Positions 16,774 to 24,848 of a DNA stretch of 64,000 bases are shown here, piece by piece. This DNA comes from Solirubrobacteraceae bacterium. Lineage in GTDB: Bacteria > Actinomycetota > Thermoleophilia > Solirubrobacterales > Solirubrobacteraceae. Position 1 is the stretch's first letter; every line of letters begins with the position of its first letter. The notes beneath the pieces were generated by a model. The model saw nothing but the letters and a program-made list of their open reading frames with translations. It was not told the origin of the DNA and made no database searches. The translations under genes and the position numbers were made by a program. The DNA lies in the NCBI GenBank assembly GCA_029263125.1, contig JAJCYD010000033.1:124001-188000 (forward strand), read 5' to 3'.

Positions 16774-17588
16774 GTGAGGCCCCGGTCCGCGTGCTCGTGG
16801 GTGTGCTCGTGGGCGTGCTTGTGTGAGGCAGCCGCGTGGCGGTGCGAGAAGCTGTCCACGACGACCGGCATGCCGCCGTGCTCGAGTACCTGCATGCTCG
16901 CCCCATAGGTGCGCTCGAGGATGTCGGGCGTGAGCACGTCCACCGGGCGTCCGGCTCCGAGCACGGTGCGGTTCAGGCACACGACATGCGGCAGGTGGGC
17001 GGCGATCCCGTTGAGGTCGTGCGTGGTTAGCAGGATCGCCAGGCCGCGGGCGTTGAGGTCGTCGAGCAGGTGCAGGATCTCGTGGCGCAGGCGCACGTCG
17101 ACACCGGAGGTGGGCTCGTCGAGCAGCAGCAGATCGGGCTCGCCGAGCATCGCGCGGGCGATGAACACCCGCTGCTGCTGGCCGCCGGACAGCTCGCGGA
17201 TGTGACGGTCGCTGAGGTGCTCGATGTCCAGCCGGGCGAGGATCTCCGACACCGCCGCGCGCTCGGCGGTGCTCGGCCACGGCCAGCGCCGGCCGTGCAC
17301 GCGCGCCATCAGCACGCATTGCGCCACGGTCACCGGAAAGCTCCAGTCGATCGTCTCGACCTGCGGGACGTAGGCGATGCGCAGGCCGCCGCGGCGCGTC
17401 ACGGTTCCGCGAAGGGGCTGCATGCTGCCGGCCACCGCGCGCAGCAGCGTCGTCTTGCCAGACCCGGACGGGCCGACCACGCCCACGAACTGGCCCGCAC
17501 CCACCGCGACGTCCACGTCGACGAGCACATCCTCCGACGCGTAGCGGCACGTGACGCCGTGCAGCGCGACGAGCGGCCCGCCGCTCAC
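16770..17588 (-). CDS. znuC: Zinc ABC transporter ATP-binding protein with His-rich tail
   Basis: The product is 272 residues from GTG 17588, overlapping the znuA stop. Walker A is GPSGSGKTT (39-47), the signature LSGGQQQR and Walker B LLLLDEPTSGVD are intact. Residues 246-272 carry 8 His in an H-x-H style tail, which could sense or buffer zinc on the cytoplasmic side. It powers import through ZnuB. Confidence 0.95.
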   Translation of the reverse strand: MSGGPLVALHGVTCRYASEDVLVDVDVAVGAGQFVGVVGPSGSGKTTLLRAVAGSMQPLRGTVTRRGGLRIAYVPQVETIDWSFPVTVAQCVLMARVHGRRWPWPSTAERAAVSEILARLDIEHLSDRHIRELSGGQQQRVFIARAMLGEPDLLLLDEPTSGVDVRLRHEILHLLDDLNARGLAILLTTHDLNGIAAHLPHVVCLNRTVLGAGRPVDVLTPDILERTYGASMQVLEHGGMPVVVDSFSHRHAAASHKHAHEHTHEHADRGLT

Positions 17589-18583
17589 TGTGGGTACTCC
17601 GCCTCGTCGGGTGCGGTGTCGCCGGGCTCGAAGGCCTTCAGCGCCGATGCGTCACCGCCCATCGCCTCGGTCATCGTCACGTAGTCGAAGTGCATGAGCC
17701 CCATCCACGAGTGCTCGGGTTCGCCGGGCTTGCCGGGCAGGTCGTCGTCGCGCAGGACGTCGACGTACTTCACGCCCGCCTCCTTGCCGATCTGCCTGAG
17801 CACCGGGCTGGGGAAGACCTCCGAGCCGAAGATCGCGGGAACCTTCGTCCGTCTGACCTGGTCGATGAGACGTGCGACCTCCTTCGGCGTCGGGTCCTCG
17901 AAGTCGGACACCTGGATCGCCCCGATGACGTCCCAGCCGTAGTCGCGGGAGAAATAGGCGTAGGCGTCGTGGTAGGTCAGCAGCTTGCGCTTGGCGCGCG
18001 GGATCGTCGCGAACGATGCGCGCATCGCCGCGTCGAAGGCGTCGACCTTGGCCTTGAACGCGTCGTAGTTCTCGCGGAACGTCGAGGCGTCGTCCGGATC
18101 GCGCTCGGAGAGGTCGTCGCGGATGATCTGCGCGTACTTCAGCGCGTACTTCGGATCGGTCCACAGGTGCGGGTTGGGCTTGCCGCCGGACTTCGGAAAC
18201 GAGAAGTCATAGGCGTACTGGCTCTCGGGGATCGACTGCGTGCCGAGCTCGACGATCTCGGCGCCGTCCTTGATGTTGGACTCGGCCAGCTTCTTCGTCG
18301 GCTCTTCGAGCTTCAGGCCGTTGACGTAGATCACGTCGACGGTCGACAGGAGCTCGGCGACGCTCGGCTTGGGCTCGAAGGTATGCGAGTTGGTGCCCTC
18401 GGGAACGATCCCGGTGATCTTCACGCGGTCGCCGCCGATCTGCGACGCGATGCTCGTGATCGGCGCGACGGTCGTGGCGACCGAGAGCCTGCCCTCGTCG
18501 GTCGTCGCGTCGTTGGCGCACCCCGCGAGGAGCGGCGCGAGGCCGGCTGTCGCGCAGAGTGCGGCGAGCTGACGAGTGCCCAT
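17585..18583 (-). CDS. znuA: Zinc ABC transporter substrate-binding lipoprotein
   Basis: The product is 332 residues with a lipoprotein signal (LAPLLAGC, Cys22). Cluster 9 metal-binding ligands are His67 (NSHTFEP), His139 (NPHLWTDP), His205 (LTYHDAYAYF) and an acidic ligand near Glu255/Asp280. The His-rich loop of many zinc ZnuAs is missing, so Mn cannot be excluded from this gene alone. It is first in the znuACB-zur order; the 59 bp upstream must contain the promoter, but I see no convincing Zur box. Confidence 0.93.
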   Translation of the reverse strand: MGTRQLAALCATAGLAPLLAGCANDATTDEGRLSVATTVAPITSIASQIGGDRVKITGIVPEGTNSHTFEPKPSVAELLSTVDVIYVNGLKLEEPTKKLAESNIKDGAEIVELGTQSIPESQYAYDFSFPKSGGKPNPHLWTDPKYALKYAQIIRDDLSERDPDDASTFRENYDAFKAKVDAFDAAMRASFATIPRAKRKLLTYHDAYAYFSRDYGWDVIGAIQVSDFEDPTPKEVARLIDQVRRTKVPAIFGSEVFPSPVLRQIGKEAGVKYVDVLRDDDLPGKPGEPEHSWMGLMHFDYVTMTEAMGGDASALKAFEPGDTAPDEAEYPQ

Positions 18584-18642
18584 GTCGCGACCCTACCCTA
18601 ATCGCGACCTTCTCGCATCAACAACGTGCAGGCGGGAAGGAG

Positions 18643-18825
18643 TCAGTCCTCCGGCGGCGGTTGCAGCAGCGCGCCGACGATGCCGAACGCGAACATCGCC
18701 AGCACGAGCAGCGACACGAACGTCAGCACGTTGACGCCGCCGTTGACGACGGCGACGATCGTCAGCGTCGTCAGTAGTCCGATGAACAGCAGCGCCGCAC
18801 CGAGGATCGCGACCCGCGCTCCCAT
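18643..18825 (-). CDS. Small membrane protein, 60 aa, coupled to rhomboid
   Basis: Its ATG overlaps the stop of the rhomboid gene (ATGA). The 60 residues hold two hydrophobic helices (VAILGAALLFIGLLTTLTIV and TFVSLLVLAMFAFGIVGALL) separated by VNGGVN, with a short acidic tail ending PPPED. No family is recognised. Coupling suggests a partner of the rhomboid protease. Confidence 0.7.
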   Translation of the reverse strand: MGARVAILGAALLFIGLLTTLTIVAVVNGGVNVLTFVSLLVLAMFAFGIVGALLQPPPED

Positions 18826-19601
18826 CAATAGACCGGGTACTTCGGCGGGATCGTGTAGTCCTTCGTGCGACTGGCGAAGAGCTTGATCGCCAGCAGGCCG
18901 AACGCGAACCCGCCGATGTGGGCGAAGTACGCGACGCCACCTCCCCCGCCGGTCGGGTTCGCCACGCCGTAGACGCCGAACGCGATCTGCTGGACGAACC
19001 AGAAGCCGAGGATCAGCAGCGCCGGCAGCTCGAGGATCGTGAAGAAGAAGATGATGAAGATCAGCGTGACCACGCGCGCTCGGGGATACAGCAGGATGTA
19101 GCCGCCGAGCACGGCGGCCACGGCGCCCGACGCGCCGATCGTCGGGATCGCGGCGTCCGGCTCGACGGCGACCTGCGCGATGATCGCGGCGAGGCCGCCG
19201 AGCAGGTAGAAGGCGACGAACTTCACGCGGCCCATCGCGTCCTCGACGTTGTTGCCGAAGATCCACAGGAACAGCATGTTGCCGGCGAGGTGCAGGATGC
19301 TGCCGTGCATGAACATCGACGAGAACGCCGTCACCCAGAACGGCGGCTGGCCCGGCGCGGAGCCGCTGACGCCGGCCATTCCCTCGCAGGCGAGGGCGCC
19401 CTGCGACGTGATCGCGCAGTTGTCGCCCGGATGGGTGAACTCGTACGGGATCGCGCCGTAGTCCACGACGATCCCGTTGTCGGGTCCCGAGAAGATGCCG
19501 CCCTTCTGCAGGACGAAGTAGACGATGACGTTGATCGCGAGCAGGGCGATCGTGACCAGCGCGGTCCGGTCTGTCGGGATGTTGTCCTTCAGCGGGAACA
19601 C
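18825..19601 (-). CDS. Rhomboid-family intramembrane serine protease
   Basis: The product is 258 residues with about six membrane helices. The catalytic dyad is visible as GASGA (Ser) and YFAHIGGFAFG (His). The HLAGNMLFLWIFG segment is the conserved HxxxN helix. Rhomboids cleave membrane proteins within the bilayer. A loop between helices 1 and 2 has two Cys (DNCAITSQGALACEG) that could form a disulfide outside the membrane. The substrate is unknown. Confidence 0.93.
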   Translation of the reverse strand: MFPLKDNIPTDRTALVTIALLAINVIVYFVLQKGGIFSGPDNGIVVDYGAIPYEFTHPGDNCAITSQGALACEGMAGVSGSAPGQPPFWVTAFSSMFMHGSILHLAGNMLFLWIFGNNVEDAMGRVKFVAFYLLGGLAAIIAQVAVEPDAAIPTIGASGAVAAVLGGYILLYPRARVVTLIFIIFFFTILELPALLILGFWFVQQIAFGVYGVANPTGGGGGVAYFAHIGGFAFGLLAIKLFASRTKDYTIPPKYPVY

Positions 19602-19622
19602 GCGCGATCTCTCGCGCGGAGG

Positions 19623-20198
19623 CTACCCCGCCGCGAGAACGCGACGCTGAACGGCCGCCATGAGGTCGTCGGGCACGCCCTCGGGATCGATCAGCCGCTC
19701 CAGCGCGAGTCCGTTGGCGAACGCGAGTGTGGTGATCGCCCAGCGCTGGTCGTCGAACGCGCCGCCTGACGGCGCCAGCTCGGCGAGCTTGTCGCGCATC
19801 TGGCGGTAGCGCTCGGCGAAGGCGCCCAGCAGGTCGGGATCACGCACCGCGTGCACCCAGAACTCGATCGTCAGCAGCAGGAACTGCGAGTGGCGGTCGT
19901 CGACGGGCTGGCGGGCGAGCACGTCGACCTTCTGCTCGTCGGGATGGGGCGCCAGCACGTCGCGCACCTGCTCGATCCGGCGCTCGGCGACCTTGTCGAA
20001 GAGCGCGAGGAACAGGCCGCTCTTGCTCTTGAACGTCGAGTAGACGGCGCCCTTGGTGTAGCCCGCCTCGTCGGCGATGTCGTCGAGGGTCGTGCCGTGG
20101 TAGCCGTCGCGCAGAAAGCGCCGCAGTGCGACGTCGAGCAGTTCGCGGCGCGTGGCTGCGGAGCGCTCGGCGCGCGACGGCTTGGCCGTGGTCGCCAC
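19623..20198 (-). CDS. TetR-family transcriptional repressor
   Basis: The product is 191 residues. The N-terminal helix-turn-helix is clear (TTLDDIADEAGYTKGAVYSTFKSKSGLF). The C-terminal ligand domain is unassigned. It starts 6 bp after the stop of the GST-like gene in the same direction, so both probably share one transcript controlled by the tandem palindrome at 21031-21060, giving autoregulation. Confidence 0.92.
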   Translation of the reverse strand: MATTAKPSRAERSAATRRELLDVALRRFLRDGYHGTTLDDIADEAGYTKGAVYSTFKSKSGLFLALFDKVAERRIEQVRDVLAPHPDEQKVDVLARQPVDDRHSQFLLLTIEFWVHAVRDPDLLGAFAERYRQMRDKLAELAPSGGAFDDQRWAITTLAFANGLALERLIDPEGVPDDLMAAVQRRVLAAG

Positions 20199-20204
20199 CG
20201 GCCG

Positions 20205-21008
20205 TCAGACCGCGGTGACCGCGGCCCGTGCCCCGGCCGAGGCCCTGGCGGCGGCGTCGTCGCGCAGCGGCTGCAGCCAGCCGGAGGGAAGCACCTTGCC
20301 GAGGTGGCCCTTGTAGTCCGGAGCGACCCGCTGGGCATAGGCCTCCATCGGCCGGCCTGCGATGAACGGGGCGATGTCCTCGGACATCATCAGCGCCGAC
20401 ACGTTGACCGCGATCTGGAAGTCCGCGGCGTTGAGCTCCTCGCCGCCCAGCAGGCCCTCGGCGATCCAGGCGTCGATCTGGTCCAGCCGCGCGGGCAGCA
20501 TCGCGAGGTCGTCCATCCCCGCGGCGTCCGTCGCGCGGTGCGCACCGGTGGCCAGGCGGACGATCAGCGGCGCCGCCACCTTCAGGACGGCCCGCATCGG
20601 CGGCGTACGGTCGGCGGTCATCACGCTCTTGAACGCGGCCTTGTCACGACGCGACGCGCAGTAGAAGATCCGCCGCGTCGCGTTCTGCAGCTCCTCGCCC
20701 CAGCGCTCGGCGTCCTCGACGGCCTTGCGCTGCGCCGGCTCGGCGGGGAACAGCGGCCTGTCGAGCCAGAGCTCGTCGAGCGCCCGCGATATCGCTCGAG
20801 TGCCCTGCACGCGTCGGCCGTCGATCTTCACCGCCGGGACGCCCATCGTGTCGAAGCCCAGACCGAGCATGATGAACGCGTGCGGCCCGGGCATCAGCGT
20901 CACGGTCTTGTAGTCGATGCCCTTGTAGTCGAGCATGAGCCGGCCCGTGTAGACGGAGTTGGAGCCCGGGAACATGTAGAACTTGACCTTGGCCGGCAGT
21001 CCGACCAC
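20205..21008 (-). CDS. Glutathione S-transferase-like (thioredoxin-fold N-terminal) protein
   Basis: The N-terminus KVKFYMFPGSNSVYTGRLML and VPAVKIDGRRVQGTRAISRAL match the thioredoxin-like GST domain, including the cis-Pro region; the rest is an all-helical C-terminal domain. I chose GTG 21008 (267 residues) so that the first beta strand is complete; ATG 20975 would give 256 residues. Actinobacteria lack glutathione, so the cosubstrate may be another thiol or absent. Operon with tetR suggests induction by a small molecule. Confidence 0.8.
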   Translation of the reverse strand: MVGLPAKVKFYMFPGSNSVYTGRLMLDYKGIDYKTVTLMPGPHAFIMLGLGFDTMGVPAVKIDGRRVQGTRAISRALDELWLDRPLFPAEPAQRKAVEDAERWGEELQNATRRIFYCASRRDKAAFKSVMTADRTPPMRAVLKVAAPLIVRLATGAHRATDAAGMDDLAMLPARLDQIDAWIAEGLLGGEELNAADFQIAVNVSALMMSEDIAPFIAGRPMEAYAQRVAPDYKGHLGKVLPSGWLQPLRDDAAARASAGARAAVTAV

Positions 21009-21030
21009 CTCCTCGTTGACGGCAAGCGAG

Positions 21031-21060
21031 ATACCGTCGGTATCTTGATACTGACGGTAT
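21031..21060. promoter_or_regulatory. TetR-type operator upstream of the GST-like/tetR operon
   Basis: Two 14-bp arms, ATACCGTCGGTATC and GATACTGACGGTAT, are inverted repeats with 13 of 14 matches around TT. Each arm also contains its own 13-bp near-palindrome (ATACCGTCGGTAT and ATACTGACGGTAT), so it may be two adjacent sites. It sits 23-52 bp upstream of the GST-like start, in the 58-bp gap after lipA. Confidence 0.8.
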
Positions 21061-21066
21061 GTGAAG

Positions 21067-22059
21067 TCAAGCGCCGCTGCTGCGCGCGAGCGGTCCATCG
21101 CCCGGCTGGTCCTGCGGGACGTGCTGGTCGGCGTGGTAGCTGGAGCGTACGAGCGGGCCCGCGGCGATGTGATCGAAGCCGAGCTCATAGGCGGCGGTCT
21201 CCAGCGCCTTGAACTCGTCGGGATGCCAGTAGCGCACGACCGGCAGGTGACGCTCGGTGGGTCGCAGGTACTGCCCCACGGTCAGGACCCGCACGCCGTG
21301 CGCGCGCAATGTCGCGAACGTGTCGACCATCTCGTCATGGGTCTCGCCGAGGCCCACCATCAATCCGGACTTCGTCGTGACCTCGCCGTCGCTCATGTCG
21401 CGGGCGTTGCGCAGCACGCGGCAGGAGCGCTCGAAGGTTGACCCGCGGCGCGCGACGGGGTACAGGCGCGGCACGACTTCGACGTTGTGGTTGAAGATGT
21501 CGGGACGCTCGGCGATGACGCGCGCGAGCGGCATCTCCTGGCCGCGGAAGTCGGGCGTCAGGACCTCGACCTTGCAGCGCGGCGCCTGGTTGCGCACCTG
21601 GCGGATGACGCCGACGAAGGCGCTCGCCCCGAGGTCGGGCAGGTCGTCGCGGTCGACGGACGTGATGACCGCGTGGCGCAGCCCCATCTTGGCGATCGAG
21701 CGCGCCACGCGGGCGGGCTCCAGCGGGTCGTTCCAGGTCGGCTTGCCGGTGCGCACGTTGCAGAAGCCGCAGCGCCGCGTGCACGTGTCGCCGAGGATCA
21801 TGAACGTCGCGGTCCCGCGCTCCCAGCACTCGCCGACGTTCGGGCAGGCGGCCTCCTGGCAGACGGTGTGGAGGTTCTCCTCGGTGATCAGCCGCGCCAG
21901 CTCGCGGTAGCGATCGCCACCCGGCGCCGGCACCTTGAACCACGGCGGCTTGCGCTCGCGCATCGGCCGCACGTCGGGACCGAGGACGCCGAGCACGTCC
22001 ATCCCGCCGGGATTGGATCGCGAGCGGGTGGAGAGGCGGCGTTCGTCGGTGGTGGCCAC
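21067..22059 (-). CDS. lipA: Lipoyl synthase
   Basis: The product is 330 residues. This radical-SAM enzyme inserts two sulfurs into octanoyl groups on lipoyl domains. The auxiliary cluster motif (CQEAACPNVGEC) and radical-SAM motif CTRRCGFC are present, as is the C-terminal RSSYHA with its conserved Ser. It sits near lipB and beside two 2-oxoacid dehydrogenase sets whose E2 subunits need lipoate. The 169 bp upstream (22060-22228) hold nothing I can name. Confidence 0.97.
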   Translation of the reverse strand: MATTDERRLSTRSRSNPGGMDVLGVLGPDVRPMRERKPPWFKVPAPGGDRYRELARLITEENLHTVCQEAACPNVGECWERGTATFMILGDTCTRRCGFCNVRTGKPTWNDPLEPARVARSIAKMGLRHAVITSVDRDDLPDLGASAFVGVIRQVRNQAPRCKVEVLTPDFRGQEMPLARVIAERPDIFNHNVEVVPRLYPVARRGSTFERSCRVLRNARDMSDGEVTTKSGLMVGLGETHDEMVDTFATLRAHGVRVLTVGQYLRPTERHLPVVRYWHPDEFKALETAAYELGFDHIAAGPLVRSSYHADQHVPQDQPGDGPLARSSGA

Positions 22060-22228
22060 GCCCCTCTCAGGCTAGATGATCGATTCGTGCACCCGCGGAT
22101 GACAGGCCAGGATCGGCGCCGGATCGCCACCCGAATCCTCGCCGGTACCACCGGTACCGCCTTCGGATCCGTGCGGCGCCCGGCATCCGCCCTGACCTGC
22201 CCCCGCAGGCACACTCATCCGGAATCAC

Positions 22229-22969
22229 TCATCGCCATCGCGGTCGGCAGAGGAAGATCAGGTCGGAGTGCAGCAGCCCATAGCGGGTCGACTGGTCTCC
22301 GAGCTCGGCCGCCATGTCGACCGTCTCGACGTCGAAGCCGGCCGCGCGCAGGCGCGCCGCGATGTCGGGCGCGTACAGGCGAACGTGGTCGGATTGCAGG
22401 AACTCGCGCTCGCGATCGGCGGGATCGGTGATCGAGGGATCCTCGTAGGTGTGCTCTCGCTCCATCGCCAGCGGGACCATCACGAGGGTGAACCCGCCCG
22501 GCGCCGTGATGCGATGCAGCTCGGACATCCCCTGCGCGTCGTCGGGGACATGCTCCAGCACGTGGGAGCAGAGAACGGCGTCGAACGCGTCGTCGGCGAT
22601 GTCGAGCGCCGTGATGTCCAGGCGCAGGTCGGCATCTTGGGTGGTGTCGAGGTCGGTGGTCACGTAGCGCAGGTCGCCTCGGGCCTCGAGCTTGCGGCGC
22701 AGGCACCACTCGGGTGAGAAGTGCAGCAATGAGCCCGCGTCGTCGAGCAACTCGGGACGGCGCTGAAACAGCAGCCACTGCGCCCGGTGGCGCTCATGGG
22801 AGCCGCAGCGCCAGCACAGCGCGTTGGGGCGGTTCCAGTCGTCCTTAAACGTGTTGAAGTCCAGCTCGCAGAGCGGGCAGCGAACCGAACCGCCGCGATG
22901 GCGCGCGGTGGCCGCCCGCACGCGCAGGGCGTTGGAGATGCGGCCCATGGGGCGGTGGGGTGCCGGCAT
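22229..22969 (-). CDS. SAM-dependent methyltransferase with N-terminal zinc ribbon
   Basis: I chose ATG 22969 (246 residues); an in-frame ATG at 23044 would add 25 poorly conserved residues. A treble-clef/zinc-ribbon region (VRCPLCELDF then LCWRCGSHERHR) precedes a class I methyltransferase domain with motif-IV-like AVLCSHVLEHVPDD and ITAPGGFTLVMVPL. This architecture is seen in methyltransferases near sugar and glycan genes. The substrate is unknown. Confidence 0.82.
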   Translation of the reverse strand: MPAPHRPMGRISNALRVRAATARHRGGSVRCPLCELDFNTFKDDWNRPNALCWRCGSHERHRAQWLLFQRRPELLDDAGSLLHFSPEWCLRRKLEARGDLRYVTTDLDTTQDADLRLDITALDIADDAFDAVLCSHVLEHVPDDAQGMSELHRITAPGGFTLVMVPLAMEREHTYEDPSITDPADREREFLQSDHVRLYAPDIAARLRAAGFDVETVDMAAELGDQSTRYGLLHSDLIFLCRPRWR

Positions 22970-23214
22970 CGCGAATGCGAGCGTACCCGGACCAGCGTCA
23001 CGGCTCACACCGTCAGGCGTGCGCAGAACGTGAAACACCCGCATGAACCCGCATCAACTCAAGCGCTGGGAGCCGGCGGCGCGCACATCGCCTACAGCCT
23101 GAGTCCTCGCACGAAGGTGCGCCGGAGTGTGAAGCTCTCGAGCGAGATGGTTGGCGACGGGTCGCGACACGGGGTAGTCACCGCCAATACCGCCACCCCG
23201 CCAAACCGGGACGG

Positions 23215-23427
23215 GTGACCGTGGCCGGAGCGCCGAACAAGGGCTACGGCGCGTGGGCGCCCCACCTGCCCGGCTGCATCGCGCGTGGTGACACACCTGA
23301 CGCGGCGGACACACAGATGCGAGAGCCAATCACCTTCCACCTGGAAGGGCTGCGCGAGGACGGGCTCGAGATTCCTCTGACGCCTTCGACCGCTGCGACG
23401 GCGGTGGTCGACGTTCCCGCGGCCTGA
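23215..23427 (+). CDS. Solitary HicB-like protein, N-terminus degenerate
   Basis: The core GYGAWAPHLPGCIARGDTPD followed by MREPITFHLEGLREDGLEIP is the HicB antitoxin fold. The usual first strand (Tyr-x-Val-Val-Ile-Glu) is missing or mutated: the frame starts at a GTG and reads TVAGAPNK instead. No hicA is found on either side and the flanking 23045-23214 sequence shows no other gene. It may be a remnant or an orphan antitoxin-like regulator. Confidence 0.6.
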   Translation: MTVAGAPNKGYGAWAPHLPGCIARGDTPDAADTQMREPITFHLEGLREDGLEIPLTPSTAATAVVDVPAA

Positions 23428-23443
23428 TTGGAGGTCCTGCCGT

Positions 23444-24166
23444 TCAGGGTGTCCGCTCGGCGCGTCGATCGCCCAGAGCGCCTTGGAGGTCGGTGATCGA
23501 GATCTCCACCGGGCGGCGTTCGAACGCCTCGGCGAAGCGTCGCGCGACGGTCGCGCGGATCGTGGAGAGGGGCGGGCCGGCGTGCTCATCGCCTGTGGAC
23601 TGAAGCGCCACGGAGGTCATGCGGACGCTGTCCAGGCCGCATGCCACAACCCACTCGAACGGCTGCAGGTCGTTGTCGACGTTGATCGCGAAGCCGTGGG
23701 TCGTCACGCCGCGCGCGACGTGGACGCCGATCGAGGCGATCTTGCGCTCGCCCGCCCAGACGCCGGTGTAGTCCGGTCCGTCCTCGGGACGTCCGCGCGT
23801 GGTCAGGCCTGTCTCGGCGAGCGTCGCGACGATCGCGCCCTCGATCGTGCGCAGGAACGCGATGACGTCGGAGATCCGCATGATCGGATAGCCGACGAGC
23901 TGCCCGGGGCCGTGGTAGGTCAGCAGGCCGCCGCGGTTGACGTCGACGATGTCGATGCCCTGCTCGCGGTACCACTGCTCGCCGAGCGGCAGCTCGCCCG
24001 CTTGTGAGCGCCGGCCGCGCGTATAGACCGGCGGATGCTCGAGCAGCAGCAGCGTGTCGGGGATCGCGCCGGCCTGGCGCGCCGCGCGCACCTCCTCCTG
24101 CAGGGCCAGCGCCTCGCGGTACTCGACGAGGCCGAGCTGGCAGATCCACAGCGCGTCAGCCGTCAT
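23444..24166 (-). CDS. lipB: Octanoyltransferase
   Basis: The product is 240 residues. LipB moves octanoate from acyl carrier protein to lipoyl domains, the step before LipA. Motifs RGGLLTYHGPGQLVGYP, the catalytic Lys in RKIASIGVHV and catalytic Cys in VACGLDSVRMTSV are intact. The 5' end overlaps the 3' end of the vapC-like gene by 11 bp. Confidence 0.97.
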   Translation of the reverse strand: MTADALWICQLGLVEYREALALQEEVRAARQAGAIPDTLLLLEHPPVYTRGRRSQAGELPLGEQWYREQGIDIVDVNRGGLLTYHGPGQLVGYPIMRISDVIAFLRTIEGAIVATLAETGLTTRGRPEDGPDYTGVWAGERKIASIGVHVARGVTTHGFAINVDNDLQPFEWVVACGLDSVRMTSVALQSTGDEHAGPPLSTIRATVARRFAEAFERRPVEISITDLQGALGDRRAERTP

Positions 24167-24521
24167 AGCGGATCGCCGTGAAGTTCAGGACGCCGGCAAG
24201 GACGTCGAAATGCCGGTCGACATGAACCACATCGGCTGCGTGCTGTTGTGCGCATGCCGCAATGAGCAGATCCGGCACGGGCACGCGATGGCGGCCTTGG
24301 CGCGCGAGCTCGCGTTGGGCCGAAGCCGCGGTCGCGAACGTCTGGACATCCATGCGCAGCTCGCGAAACAGGTCGAGGTCCCGTTCCAGCGCGAGATAGT
24401 CCGTCGGCGATCTCGCGCTGTAGAGCAGTTCCAAGCGGCTGACGGCACACAGGCACAACTCGTCCTCGCAGTCGTCTCCGGGACCCCCTCGCACGTACGC
24501 CGACTTGTCGATCAGGAGCAG
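24156..24521 (-). CDS. VapC-like PIN-domain toxin with disrupted start
   Basis: The PIN domain acidic residues are visible: Asp in LLLIDKSAYVRG, Glu in SRLELLYSARSP, Asp in VPDLLIAACA and Asp in HVDRHFD. PIN toxins cleave RNA. The expected GTG start overlapping the vapB stop (24531) is out of frame by one base: GTG AGC CGG is followed by an extra A before CTG CTC CTG ATC GAC. In frame the only starts are CTG 24521 (used here) or GTG 24494, which would delete the first catalytic Asp. The toxin is probably silenced or weakly made. It may be a pseudogene. Confidence 0.7.
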   Translation of the reverse strand: MLLIDKSAYVRGGPGDDCEDELCLCAVSRLELLYSARSPTDYLALERDLDLFRELRMDVQTFATAASAQRELARQGRHRVPVPDLLIAACAQQHAADVVHVDRHFDVLAGVLNFTAIRYDG

Positions 24522-24527
24522 TCCGGC

Positions 24528-24791
24528 TCACCGCCAGGCGGCGTCGGACAGGAGCAGATCGGCATCGATCAACGTCTCCGCTCGCTGTAGTGCCGCGTGC
24601 TGGTCTTCGCGTCGGCGCCGGCCGGCGGTCTCGTCGAGTTGGCGAGCCAGCTCGTCGCGACCTGCTGCGGCCAGGCGCAGGAGCAGCTGCTTTCGATCCG
24701 TCACGTCAGGCCACGCGCGTCGCGCGAGGTCGAGCATGTCGCTGACCTCGCCGGTGTCGGTCACGGTGTAGCGGGGCCGGGTCGTTGGCAC
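24528..24791 (-). CDS. VapB-like antitoxin
   Basis: The product is 87 residues directly upstream of the PIN-domain gene, with the toxin's expected GTG overlapping its TGA. The N-terminus PRYTVTDTGEVSDMLDLARRAWP resembles a short DNA-binding antitoxin start, and the rest is charged helix (DELARQLDETAGRRRREDQH). The family assignment rests mainly on pairing with the PIN gene. Confidence 0.7.
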   Translation of the reverse strand: MPTTRPRYTVTDTGEVSDMLDLARRAWPDVTDRKQLLLRLAAAGRDELARQLDETAGRRRREDQHAALQRAETLIDADLLLSDAAWR

Positions 24792-24848
24792 GACATCGAG
24801 TGTACCACCGCGCGGTCCAGGTGCGACACCGCCCAGCGCGGCGACAGC

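Noticed and set aside
16774-17550. Upstream extension of the znuB frame
   Set aside because: It overlaps znuC out of frame and has low-complexity Arg/Pro/Ala sequence; the real start is the ATG at 16773.
23045-23214. hicA partner for the solitary HicB-like gene
   Set aside because: No frame shows the HicA pattern of Lys-Arg then Gly-x-x-His on either strand.
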